Assembly (NCBI GenBank): GCA_009787435.1
Contig: WRFW01000144.1
Location: 1 to 7,020, forward strand
Direction: 5' to 3'
From: Defluviitaleaceae bacterium
Lineage (GTDB): Bacteria; Bacillota; Clostridia; Lachnospirales; UBA5962
Length of the DNA stretch: 7,020 nucleotides
The position numbers were made by a program, and so were the translations under genes. The notes under the pieces are model-generated. The model was not told the DNA's origin, ran no database searches, and saw only the letters and a program-made list of their open reading frames with translations. This document shows, in pieces, positions 1-4,390 of the stretch (position 1 is its first letter; the number at the start of each line of letters is the position of its first letter).

Positions 1-271
1 AATTAACAGGAAAGATGAGCGTTTCATATCCGTGGTAATTAGAAGTTGCATTCCAAAATTCTTGTAAAGAAGCTGTTCTACGCCCAAAAAGTTGAGGGGT
101 TGTAAAACCGTACACTTGCCACTCGCTAAGGTCTAGTTCTACATATGTAACACTTCGCCCTAATATACTTCTAGTTGTGGCAGTAGTCTCAACAGCTAAG
201 GTTGGCATCGGAATTAATAAAGATATCATAGGTATAGCTAAAATTTTACTAATTTTTTTATAATTACTCAT
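1..271 (-). CDS. Secreted protein of unknown function, N-terminal fragment
   Basis: An open frame starts at ATG 269-271 and runs off the left edge without a stop, giving 90 complete codons. The start is supported by an AGAGG ribosome binding site with a 6-base spacer and by a strong promoter about 80 bases upstream. The N-terminus looks like a classical signal peptide: MSNYKKISK is basic, a hydrophobic core follows (ILAIPMISLLIPMP), and a plausible signal peptidase I site is TLA|VETT near residues 25-28, so the protein is probably exported. The visible mature part includes VTYVELDLSEWQVYGF, GRRTASLQEFW and SNYHGYETLIFP; it is rich in aromatic residues and I recognise no family in it. No Cys follows the hydrophobic core, so it is not an obvious lipoprotein. 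The frame and signal peptide are seen directly; export is inferred; function is unknown. Confidence 0.75.
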   Translation of the reverse strand, partial: MSNYKKISKILAIPMISLLIPMPTLAVETTATTRSILGRSVTYVELDLSEWQVYGFTTPQLFGRRTASLQEFWNATSNYHGYETLIFPVN

Positions 272-295
272 TTTAAACCTCTTTTCTAAATTTTT

Positions 296-338
296 ATTAT
301 CCAACAACAAAGTAGCTCTTAAAAGTTTTTTGGACAAT
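296..338 (-). promoter_or_regulatory. Possible stem-loop in the 5' leader of the secreted-protein gene
   Basis: On the minus strand ATTGTCCAA (330-338) can pair with TTGGATAAT (296-304), a 9-bp stem with one G-U pair and a 25-base loop. It lies between the predicted transcription start near 345 and the ATG at 271. The loop itself contains CTTTTAAGAG, a small imperfect palindrome. The leader is about 74 bases, long enough for control by RNA structure, but it matches no riboswitch I know. The stem is AT-rich and could be chance. Confidence 0.3.
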
Positions 339-351
339 GGTTGAACACCTA

Positions 352-380
352 ATTATAGCACGTTTGAAACAGGTTTTCAA
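352..380 (-). promoter_or_regulatory. Near-consensus sigma-A promoter with extended -10 for the secreted-protein gene
   Basis: Read on the minus strand: -35 TTGAAA (375-380), a 17-base spacer, and -10 TATAAT (352-357) preceded by TGC (358-360), an extended -10. Predicted start of transcription is near 345, giving a leader of about 74 bases. The -35 hexamer is one arm of an inverted repeat TTGAAA-5-TTTCAA (364-380), which extends to 8 pairs with one wobble (362-382), so a repressor could bind over the -35 and spacer. Confidence 0.75.
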
Positions 381-465
381 GCAAATTTTTAAATAAAAAA
401 ACATTTTTCGAGTTGCATTCTTTTTTTATTCTGGAAATATACCTAAGAGCAGCTTTAAAGCAGCA

Positions 466-1011
466 TCAATACGATTTAGACACTCCCCTTAGAAGATTAA
501 AAAAACTGCTCATAAGCTCACCACATTCTTTTTCCATAAGTTGAGAAATATTAACTTTATGATTAAAACTATCATTTTGCAAAATATTCAAAACCGAACC
601 TGCACACCCAGCTTTTGCGTTTTTAGCACCAAAAACTAACCTAGGAATTCTAGCTTGCAAAATTGCCCCTGCACACATTGCACAAGGCTCAACTGTAACA
701 TAAATTGTGCAATTTTCTAACCGCCAATCATTTAATTTTTCGCAAGCCTCATTTATGGCTATTAATTCTGCGTGTTTTAAAGTGTTTCCTAGAGTGTTTC
801 GCATATTAAAGCCTTTGCCTATAATTATTTGATTAGATATGTTTAAATTATCATTTGTAGGCTCTTTAAAAATATTATGATTAGATAATTCATTTTTTTT
901 TACTATACTAGCCTTGGGAATAGTTATTACACACCCTATAGGCACTTCTTTCAAATCAAATGCTTTTTTGGCTTCTAAGAAAGCTTGGTTCATAAAAAAA
1001 TTGTCGTCCAT
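466..1011 (-). CDS. tadA: tRNA-specific adenosine-34 deaminase (TadA) with an internal insertion
   Basis: TadA converts adenosine 34 to inosine in the anticodon wobble position of tRNA-Arg(ACG), a zinc-dependent reaction in the cytoplasm. The 181-residue product has the family landmarks: EVPIGCVIT (22-30), the zinc/catalytic motif HAE (His80, Glu82), PCAMC (Cys110, Cys113) inside VTVEPCAMCAGAILQARIPR, and KAGCAGSVLNIL (133-144). Bacterial TadA is usually about 150-165 residues. The excess is between the first two strands: roughly 34 residues separate VIT from GKGFN where about 7 are usual, and this stretch is Asn/Lys-rich and looks disordered. Start ATG 1009-1011 has a strong AGGGGAG ribosome binding site 6 bases upstream. 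The gene is divergent from the DivIVA-like gene. The four metal/catalytic residues are intact, so it should be active. I saw no convincing terminator after the TGA stop. Confidence 0.95.
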   Translation of the reverse strand: MDDNFFMNQAFLEAKKAFDLKEVPIGCVITIPKASIVKKNELSNHNIFKEPTNDNLNISNQIIIGKGFNMRNTLGNTLKHAELIAINEACEKLNDWRLENCTIYVTVEPCAMCAGAILQARIPRLVFGAKNAKAGCAGSVLNILQNDSFNHKVNISQLMEKECGELMSSFFNLLRGVSKSY

Positions 1012-1023
1012 TGAAATCTCCCC

Positions 1024-1050
1024 TTGAAAAAATGTGTAATATGTGATAAT
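1024..1050 (+). promoter_or_regulatory. Candidate promoter for the DivIVA-like gene
   Basis: -35 TTGAAA (1024-1029), a 15-base spacer and -10 GATAAT (1045-1050) with TG two bases before it (1042-1043), i.e. TGTGATAAT. The short spacer is compensated by the extended -10. Transcription would start near 1057, leaving a leader of about 34 bases with a GAGG ribosome binding site at 1078-1081. The -35 overlaps the tadA ribosome binding site on the other strand. Confidence 0.45.
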
Positions 1051-1054
1051 ATAT

Positions 1055-1063
1055 ATTATAACA
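1055..1063 (-). promoter_or_regulatory. Extended -10 promoter element for tadA
   Basis: On the minus strand the sequence is TGTTATAAT: a perfect TATAAT (1055-1060) with the extended TGn (1061-1063). No good -35 is seen 16-18 bases upstream, as is common for extended -10 promoters. Transcription would start near 1048, so the tadA transcript begins inside the opposing promoter. Confidence 0.5.
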
Positions 1064-1090
1064 CAATTATAAAGTACGAGGATAAGAAAA

Positions 1091-1471
1091 ATGAAATTTA
1101 ATATTGTAAAAAAAGGCTACGACATAGCAGAAGTTGACAAACATATAAAAGAATTAGAAAAAAAAATTGAAGAATTTAAAGAAAAAGAAGACGCTATTAC
1201 AAATGCCATGGTTAACTCGCAAGTGGCTGCAAATAATATAATAAAAAATGCTGAAATGGCAGCTGTAGAAATGCACGAAGATATGGTTTCGATAGTAAAT
1301 AATATTTTCAGCTCTATAGACAGCCAAAAAAATATAGTGAAATCTTTCCAAGAAGACTACCAAGCACTTATAAATAGATATTTAAAAACACCTGAAGGGA
1401 AAGACTTCCAAAATATATACAACTCTTTAAACGAATTAGAAAGCTATTTGATAGAGCTTAAAAGAGATTAG
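1091..1471 (+). CDS. Short DivIVA-domain coiled-coil protein
   Basis: The 126-residue product begins with a DivIVA/GpsB-type N-terminal motif, FNIVKKGYDIAEVDKHIKEL (3-22), followed by a charged Lys/Glu coiled coil (about 12-35) and a second helical part (about 45-125) without membrane segments. DivIVA-family proteins bind curved membrane at poles and septa, and recruit division, wall-synthesis or chromosome-anchoring partners. This one is longer than GpsB (about 98) and shorter than Bacillus DivIVA (164). It lacks the usual 10-15 residues before the conserved Phe, and Lys7-Lys8 occupy the place of the Phe-Arg pair that inserts into membrane in DivIVA. It is therefore a DivIVA-domain protein rather than DivIVA itself, and its specific role is unknown. 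ATG 1091 has GAGG nine bases upstream. It is convergent with spmB. Opposite-strand frames here are low-complexity shadows. Confidence 0.8.
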   Translation: MKFNIVKKGYDIAEVDKHIKELEKKIEEFKEKEDAITNAMVNSQVAANNIIKNAEMAAVEMHEDMVSIVNNIFSSIDSQKNIVKSFQEDYQALINRYLKTPEGKDFQNIYNSLNELESYLIELKRD

Positions 1472-1526
1472 CCACTTAGCTTAAAGAGCTGTTTATTTCT
1501 TAACTATATTCCATTGGGTATAATTG

Positions 1527-1552
1527 AAAAAAATCAAACTGCCCCAAAGGGG
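1527..1552 (-). terminator. Weak candidate terminator after spmB
   Basis: On the minus strand, directly after the spmB TAA, a CCCC-TTT-GGGG hairpin (1542-1552) is followed after eight bases by seven T (1527-1533). The stem is only 4 bp and the T-run is not adjacent, so it is a poor match to a standard intrinsic terminator. It lies in the 82-base gap between converging genes, where a terminator is expected. Confidence 0.35.
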
Positions 1553-1553
1553 A

Positions 1554-2087
1554 TTAAAGAGAAGCTCCAAAAAAATATTTAATTATTAATATAGATACAA
1601 CAACGCCAATTAAATTTACTAAAATAGCAGCCTTAAGCGTATATTTTGTGCTGCTTATTTTTACACTTGCAAAGTATACACTCATTATGTAAAAAACGGT
1701 TTCTGTGCTGCTCATTATTACCGAGGCAATTAAACCTAAGTAACTATCGGGGCCATGTGTTTCAAATATATCTAATTGAAGCCCACGAGCAGCGGCGGCA
1801 CTAAAAAGCCGCATTAAAGAAAGCTGAGCTATTTCATAAGGAAGCCCAAAAGCTTCTGTGAAAGGGCTTAAAATTCTACCTAGAAATTCCAAAAATCCGC
1901 TTCCCCGCAAAATGCCAACGGCAACTAAAAGACCGACAAGGGTTGGAAACACAGTGAAAACAGTTTCTAACCCTATTTTTGCACCCTCTAAAAAGCTTCC
2001 GAAAACATCTATCTTTTTAAGAAGTGCATGGCTAATTACTATTATAAAAATTAAAGGAACGATAATATCGCTTAAAAATAGTATCAA
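1554..2087 (-). CDS. spmB: Spore maturation protein B (SpmB)
   Basis: A 177-residue integral membrane protein of the nucleoside-recognition (Gate) fold, matching the length of Bacillus SpmB (178). With SpmA it is needed for normal dehydration of the spore core and heat resistance; the transported species is unknown. Landmarks are EGAKIGLETVFTVFPTLVGLLVAV (34-57), GPDSYLG (112-118), SSTETVFYIMSVYF (126-139) and a final hydrophobic segment LIGVVVSILIIKYFF (159-173). Odd points: the usual R-P-x-S-G-x-x-A signature reads MRLFSAAAARG (92-102), and the usual M-Q-G-S-T-E/D-T reads IMSSTET (124-130), so conserved Pro, Gly and Gln are replaced. The start is TTG at 2085-2087, chosen because AGGAGA sits exactly 6 bases upstream; no better ATG exists. 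It lies 2 bases after the spmA stop, so the two are cotranscribed. Confidence 0.92.
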   Translation of the reverse strand: MILFLSDIIVPLIFIIVISHALLKKIDVFGSFLEGAKIGLETVFTVFPTLVGLLVAVGILRGSGFLEFLGRILSPFTEAFGLPYEIAQLSLMRLFSAAAARGLQLDIFETHGPDSYLGLIASVIMSSTETVFYIMSVYFASVKISSTKYTLKAAILVNLIGVVVSILIIKYFFGASL

Positions 2088-2089
2088 TT

Positions 2090-2725
2090 TTAATCTCCTT
2101 TTCTAAATAGTAACGTTGATTTTAATTTTTTATTTTTAGCTATTTTTTCCTCATTTGACCTTTCATAAGCTTTCGCTACTATAATTGCAACTATAGTAGT
2201 TATAGTAGTTACTATTATGCCGGGGCCAATTACTATTGCGGCATCTACAGACCCTGCTGCTGCTCTATCAGCTAAAACTGTTACAGATATTAGCTGTAAA
2301 AAGCTCATATTCAAAATCATAAACATACACATACTTTTTGTTGCGGTTTTTTTATCTTCAGCTAGTTTTTGCATTTCTTTCATTGCAAGTATGCCGGCTG
2401 GCGTTGCTGCCCAGCCAAGCCCAAGAGCATTGGCAATTAAATTTGTTGCTATGTAATTTAATATTTTAGAGTTTCCTTTTAGCTCTGGGAAAAGAAAATT
2501 AAGAAGAGGAGCTAGTTTAATTGAAAGTTGATTAATTAAGCCGCTATTTTCGGCTATTCTCATAAGCCCCATCCACATACAGATTATGCCTATCATTTGT
2601 ATTACTAAAGTTGTTGCGGCTTCTGCAGAATCGATTGTAGTAGTTGTGATTTGTGAAATGCCGCCTGTTAGTATTGAAAAGATTATTCCCAAAATTATCA
2701 TTATAGACCAAATATAAGTAAGCAT
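2090..2725 (-). CDS. spmA: Spore maturation protein A (SpmA)
   Basis: A 211-residue membrane protein, partner of SpmB in spore-core dehydration. Bacillus SpmA is about 196 residues; the extra length is a basic C-terminal tail (188-209, KIAKNKKLKSTLLFRK). Landmarks: an N-terminal membrane segment (about 3-22), IGIICMWMGLMRIAENSGL (45-63), LFPELKGNS (78-86), the family hallmark GLGWAATPAGILAMKEMQKL (102-121), a segment near 133-152, and a last membrane segment (163-186). The family usually has N-T-S-S-x-Q-L-I-P before TTV; here it is NMSFLQLISVTV (139-150), losing the Pro. The start at ATG 2723-2725 keeps the typical N-terminus, but there is no Shine-Dalgarno sequence in the 25 bases upstream, unlike most genes in the window. 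It is divergent from abrB across 164 bases. In Bacillus this pair belongs to the mother-cell sigma-E regulon. Confidence 0.93.
   Translation of the reverse strand: MLTYIWSIMIILGIIFSILTGGISQITTTTIDSAEAATTLVIQMIGIICMWMGLMRIAENSGLINQLSIKLAPLLNFLFPELKGNSKILNYIATNLIANALGLGWAATPAGILAMKEMQKLAEDKKTATKSMCMFMILNMSFLQLISVTVLADRAAAGSVDAAIVIGPGIIVTTITTIVAIIVAKAYERSNEEKIAKNKKLKSTLLFRKGD
2094..2099 (-). promoter_or_regulatory. Ribosome binding site that fixes the TTG start of spmB
   Basis: The minus strand reads AAGGAGATTAAAATTG across the spmA/spmB junction. AGGAGA (2094-2099) lies inside the last codons of spmA, and six bases separate it from TTG (2085-2087). It supports the non-ATG start and suggests translational coupling. 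Confidence 0.85.
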
Positions 2726-2732
2726 AGTTAAT

Positions 2733-2760
2733 AATATTAGCAGTTTGAGATAAATATTAC
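2733..2760 (-). promoter_or_regulatory. Possible sigma-E-like promoter abutting the spmA start
   Basis: On the minus strand GTAATATT (2753-2760) matches 7 of 8 positions of the Bacillus sigma-E -35 consensus as I recall it (GTCATATT). Twelve bases on is CTAATATT (2733-2740), which matches only 4 of 8 positions of the -10 consensus. Its -10 ends seven bases before the spmA ATG, so transcription would begin at or next to the start codon. TAATATT occurs in both elements 20 bases apart and could instead be a repeated operator. Confidence 0.25.
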
Positions 2761-2797
2761 AGTTTAATTACTTTACAAAAAATTAACTTTACTTTTA

Positions 2798-2869
2798 ATG
2801 TAATGTGTGATAGAATTATGTAAAATCATGTAATGGTAATAAATAAAATAATGTTGCCAAAATTTACAT
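2798..2869. repeat. Helically phased ATGTAA repeats upstream of abrB
   Basis: ATGTAA occurs at 2798-2803, 2818-2823 and 2828-2833, i.e. at offsets 0, 20 and 30, so all three lie on one face of the helix. Two copies are the longer ATGTAATG (2798-2805, 2828-2835). An inverted copy TTACAT is at 2864-2869. They lie in the divergent spmA/abrB spacer. AbrB-family regulators commonly repress their own genes, so this is a candidate operator; chance in AT-rich DNA is not excluded. I could not place a clear abrB -35/-10 pair here. Confidence 0.4.
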
Positions 2870-2889
2870 AAAATTAAAGGAGTGGTTAA

Positions 2890-3147
2890 ATGAACAAAAA
2901 AACAGTGGGTATAATAAGAAATTTAGATGAGCTAGGAAGAATAGTTATTCCTATAGAAATGCGAAGAACTCTTGGAATAGAAGTTCGAGATGGTGTAGAA
3001 ATCTCTCTTGAGGGCGATTCAATAATGATAGCCAAGCACCAAGCTTCAGATGTGTTCACAGGTGAAAAAAGCGAAGATTTAGTTGAATATAATGGAAAGA
3101 AAGTGTCTAAAAAAACTATAAGAGAACTAGTTAAATTATTAGACTAA
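2890..3147 (+). CDS. abrB: AbrB-family transition-state transcriptional regulator
   Basis: An 85-residue DNA-binding protein. The N-terminal half is the swapped-hairpin AbrB domain: VGIIRNLDELGRIVIPIEM (6-24), then RRTLGIEVRDGVEISLEGDSI (25-45). Conserved basic residues Arg10, Arg17, Arg25 and Arg26 form the DNA-contact surface in AbrB. The C-terminal half has FTGE (56-59) and EYNGKKVSKKTIREL (66-80), aligning with the AbrB C-terminal oligomerisation part (AbrB is 94-96 residues). It lacks the GAF domain that makes SpoVT about 178 residues, so AbrB/Abh is the better name. AbrB proteins repress post-exponential, biofilm and sporulation genes during growth. ATG 2890 has AAAGGAG (2876-2882) seven bases upstream. 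It is monocistronic, ended by a strong terminator, and divergent from spmA; auto-regulation and control of spmAB are inferred. Confidence 0.9.
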   Translation: MNKKTVGIIRNLDELGRIVIPIEMRRTLGIEVRDGVEISLEGDSIMIAKHQASDVFTGEKSEDLVEYNGKKVSKKTIRELVKLLD

Positions 3148-3156
3148 TATTCAAGC

Positions 3157-3186
3157 AAAAAGAGCTCACAAGCTCTTTTTTATTTT
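3157..3186 (+). terminator. Intrinsic terminator of abrB
   Basis: A perfect 10-bp stem, AAAAAGAGCT (3157-3166) with AGCTCTTTTT (3171-3180), a four-base CACA loop, and a T-rich tail continuing TATTTT (3181-3186). It begins 9 bases after the abrB stop and isolates abrB from the recombinase gene. Confidence 0.9.
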
Positions 3187-3211
3187 GTACAAAGCTAAAG
3201 GCAAAAAAAGC

Positions 3212-3240
3212 TTGCAAAAAAAATTTATATATGCTAAAAT
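3212..3240 (+). promoter_or_regulatory. Promoter abutting the recombinase start codon
   Basis: -35 TTGCAA (3212-3217), exactly 17 bases of spacer, -10 TAAAAT (3235-3240) with TGC before it (3232-3234), an extended -10. This is a strong sigma-A match. The -10 ends only three bases before ATG 3244, and transcription should begin around 3246-3250, at or after the first candidate start codon. Confidence 0.7.
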
Positions 3241-3243
3241 AGT

Positions 3244-4236
3244 ATGGCTATGAAAAATTATACTGAGAAAAAAGAGAAAGAAAACTTAGAAACTATGCAA
3301 GCCATTCTGAACCACTTGCCAAGTTTTGTTTCTGAATTTTCAAGAGGTATAAATGCGGCAAATTCTACAAAGCTAGGCTATATTTATGATATACGCTTAT
3401 TTTTTGAGTTTTTAGAAGAAAAAAAAATAGCTTATATAAAAAGCCTTTCAGATCTAGAAAAAATTAAAGCCGAGCACATAGAAGTTTTCTTAGAAAACTC
3501 AAACAATAAAGCGGTTTCTAAAAGTAGAAAGCTAAGTGCATTGAGGCGGCTATATGATTATTTTATAAAGAAAGAAAAAATTAAAAACAATCCAGCAAAC
3601 ATAGTTGAAACACCTAAAATTCCTCAAAAAAATATAACGAAGTTAGATGTAGATGAAATTGCTAGGCTTTTAGATAGTGTGGAAGATGGCGAAAATTTAA
3701 CGAAAACTCAAAAAAATTATCACTCGCACACTAAAATTAGAGATTTAGCAATAATAACTTTGCTTTTAGGCACAGGTCTAAGACTTTCAGAATGTATAGG
3801 AATAGATATAAACCATATAAATTTTGAACAAAATGCCATTTTAATAACAAGAAAAGGCGGCAATGAAGATATAGTATATTTTAGCCAAGAAGTAGAAAGA
3901 GCTTTAAAAGATTATTTAAAAGAAAGGCTTGAAAAAAAGACAGCCCAAGGGCATGAAAATGCTTTTTTCCTATCTATGCAAAATAAACGTATAGGGGCTA
4001 GAACGGTTCAAAATTTAATTAAAAAATATACAAAAATTTTTAATTTAAAAAATATATCAACACACAAACTTCGGTCTACATACGGTACAAACCTCTATAG
4101 AGAAACTGGTGATATTTATTTAGTTGCAGCTGTTTTAGGCCATAAAGATGTGAACACTACTAGAAAACATTATGCAACTATGGATGAAGATAGAAAAAAG
4201 CAAGCAGCAAAAATAGTAAAATTAAGAGAAGATTAA
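3244..4236 (+). CDS. Tyrosine recombinase of the XerC/XerD type
   Basis: A 330-residue site-specific recombinase. The N-terminal core-binding (SAM-like) domain covers about residues 20-120 (NSTKLGYIYDIRLFFEFLEE, 40-59). The C-terminal catalytic domain has every active-site residue: Arg180 in GTGLRLSE, Lys204 in TRKGG, His274 and Arg277 in STHKLRSTYGT, His300 in LGHKDVNTT, and the nucleophile Tyr310 in RKHYATMDED. It should cut and rejoin DNA through a 3'-phosphotyrosine. XerC/D are about 295-300 residues; the extra length is an N-terminal Lys/Glu-rich extension and a linker near 145-162. Clostridia often carry such free-standing Xer homologues besides the dimer-resolution enzyme, so the exact role is open. 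No excisionase, att-like repeat or phage gene is adjacent. There is no Shine-Dalgarno site; ATG 3244, ATG 3250 and ATG 3295 are in frame, and promoter position favours 3250. A TAA at 3235 excludes earlier starts. Confidence 0.88.
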   Translation: MAMKNYTEKKEKENLETMQAILNHLPSFVSEFSRGINAANSTKLGYIYDIRLFFEFLEEKKIAYIKSLSDLEKIKAEHIEVFLENSNNKAVSKSRKLSALRRLYDYFIKKEKIKNNPANIVETPKIPQKNITKLDVDEIARLLDSVEDGENLTKTQKNYHSHTKIRDLAIITLLLGTGLRLSECIGIDINHINFEQNAILITRKGGNEDIVYFSQEVERALKDYLKERLEKKTAQGHENAFFLSMQNKRIGARTVQNLIKKYTKIFNLKNISTHKLRSTYGTNLYRETGDIYLVAAVLGHKDVNTTRKHYATMDEDRKKQAAKIVKLRED

Positions 4237-4331
4237 AATTTTATAAATTGACGAAGCTAAAAAATTTATCAGCTTTTAGAGGTGCTCTATTCTTAATAAA
4301 GTTAAATGCTCAAGATTTATAAAGCAGCAGC

Positions 4332-4337
4332 TATAAT
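4332..4337 (+). promoter_or_regulatory. Candidate -10 element for the iron importer operon
   Basis: A perfect TATAAT at 4332-4337, 53 bases before the ATG at 4391, overlapped by a 10-bp palindrome ATAATATTAT (4333-4342). No good -35 is found at 16-18 bases upstream, so the promoter may need an activator or be weak. The rest of the 154-base spacer (4237-4390) holds only AT-rich short inverted repeats, such as ATAAATT...AATTTAT after the recombinase gene, and no clear terminator. Confidence 0.4.
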
Positions 4338-4360
4338 ATTATTAAAAATTATTAAAAATT
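4338..4360 (+). repeat. Tandem 10-bp ATTATTAAAA repeat near the predicted transcription start
   Basis: ATTATTAAAA occurs at 4338-4347 and 4348-4357 and begins again (ATT, 4358-4360). It starts one base after the -10 hexamer, spans the expected start point and precedes the ribosome binding site AGGAGA (4376-4381). The one-turn period fits cooperative binding of a regulator, such as an iron repressor, but the sequence is not a clear Fur or DtxR box. Confidence 0.5.
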
Positions 4361-4390
4361 CAAACTTACAATTATAGGAGAAATTCAACA

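Noticed and set aside
452..461. Palindrome GCTTTAAAGC just after the tadA stop as a terminator
   Set aside because: It is a perfect 10-base palindrome with no loop, and no adjacent T-run follows on the minus strand.
1154..1363. Minus-strand frame opposite the DivIVA-like gene
   Set aside because: Its Phe-rich product merely mirrors Lys/Glu codons of the real gene; it has no start signals.
1475..1500. Possible terminator of the DivIVA-like gene: AGCT-TAAAG-AGCT followed by TTTATTT
   Set aside because: Only four pairs plus a wobble and an interrupted T-run; too weak to call.
1858..2106. Plus-strand frame over spmB, and a similar one at 2217-2456 over spmA
   Set aside because: Both lie opposite well-supported membrane-protein genes, lack ribosome binding sites and resemble no protein.
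2808..2833. Sigma-G-like promoter for abrB (TGATA ... CATGTAA)
   Set aside because: The -35 and -10 matches are partial and the spacer is about 14 bases instead of 17-18; more likely part of the ATGTAA repeat pattern.
4241..4280. Inverted repeats after the recombinase gene (ATAAATT...AATTTAT, AAGCT...AGCTT) as terminator or attachment site
   Set aside because: Short, AT-only or with large loops, mutually exclusive pairings and no T-tract; nothing matches a dif or att core.
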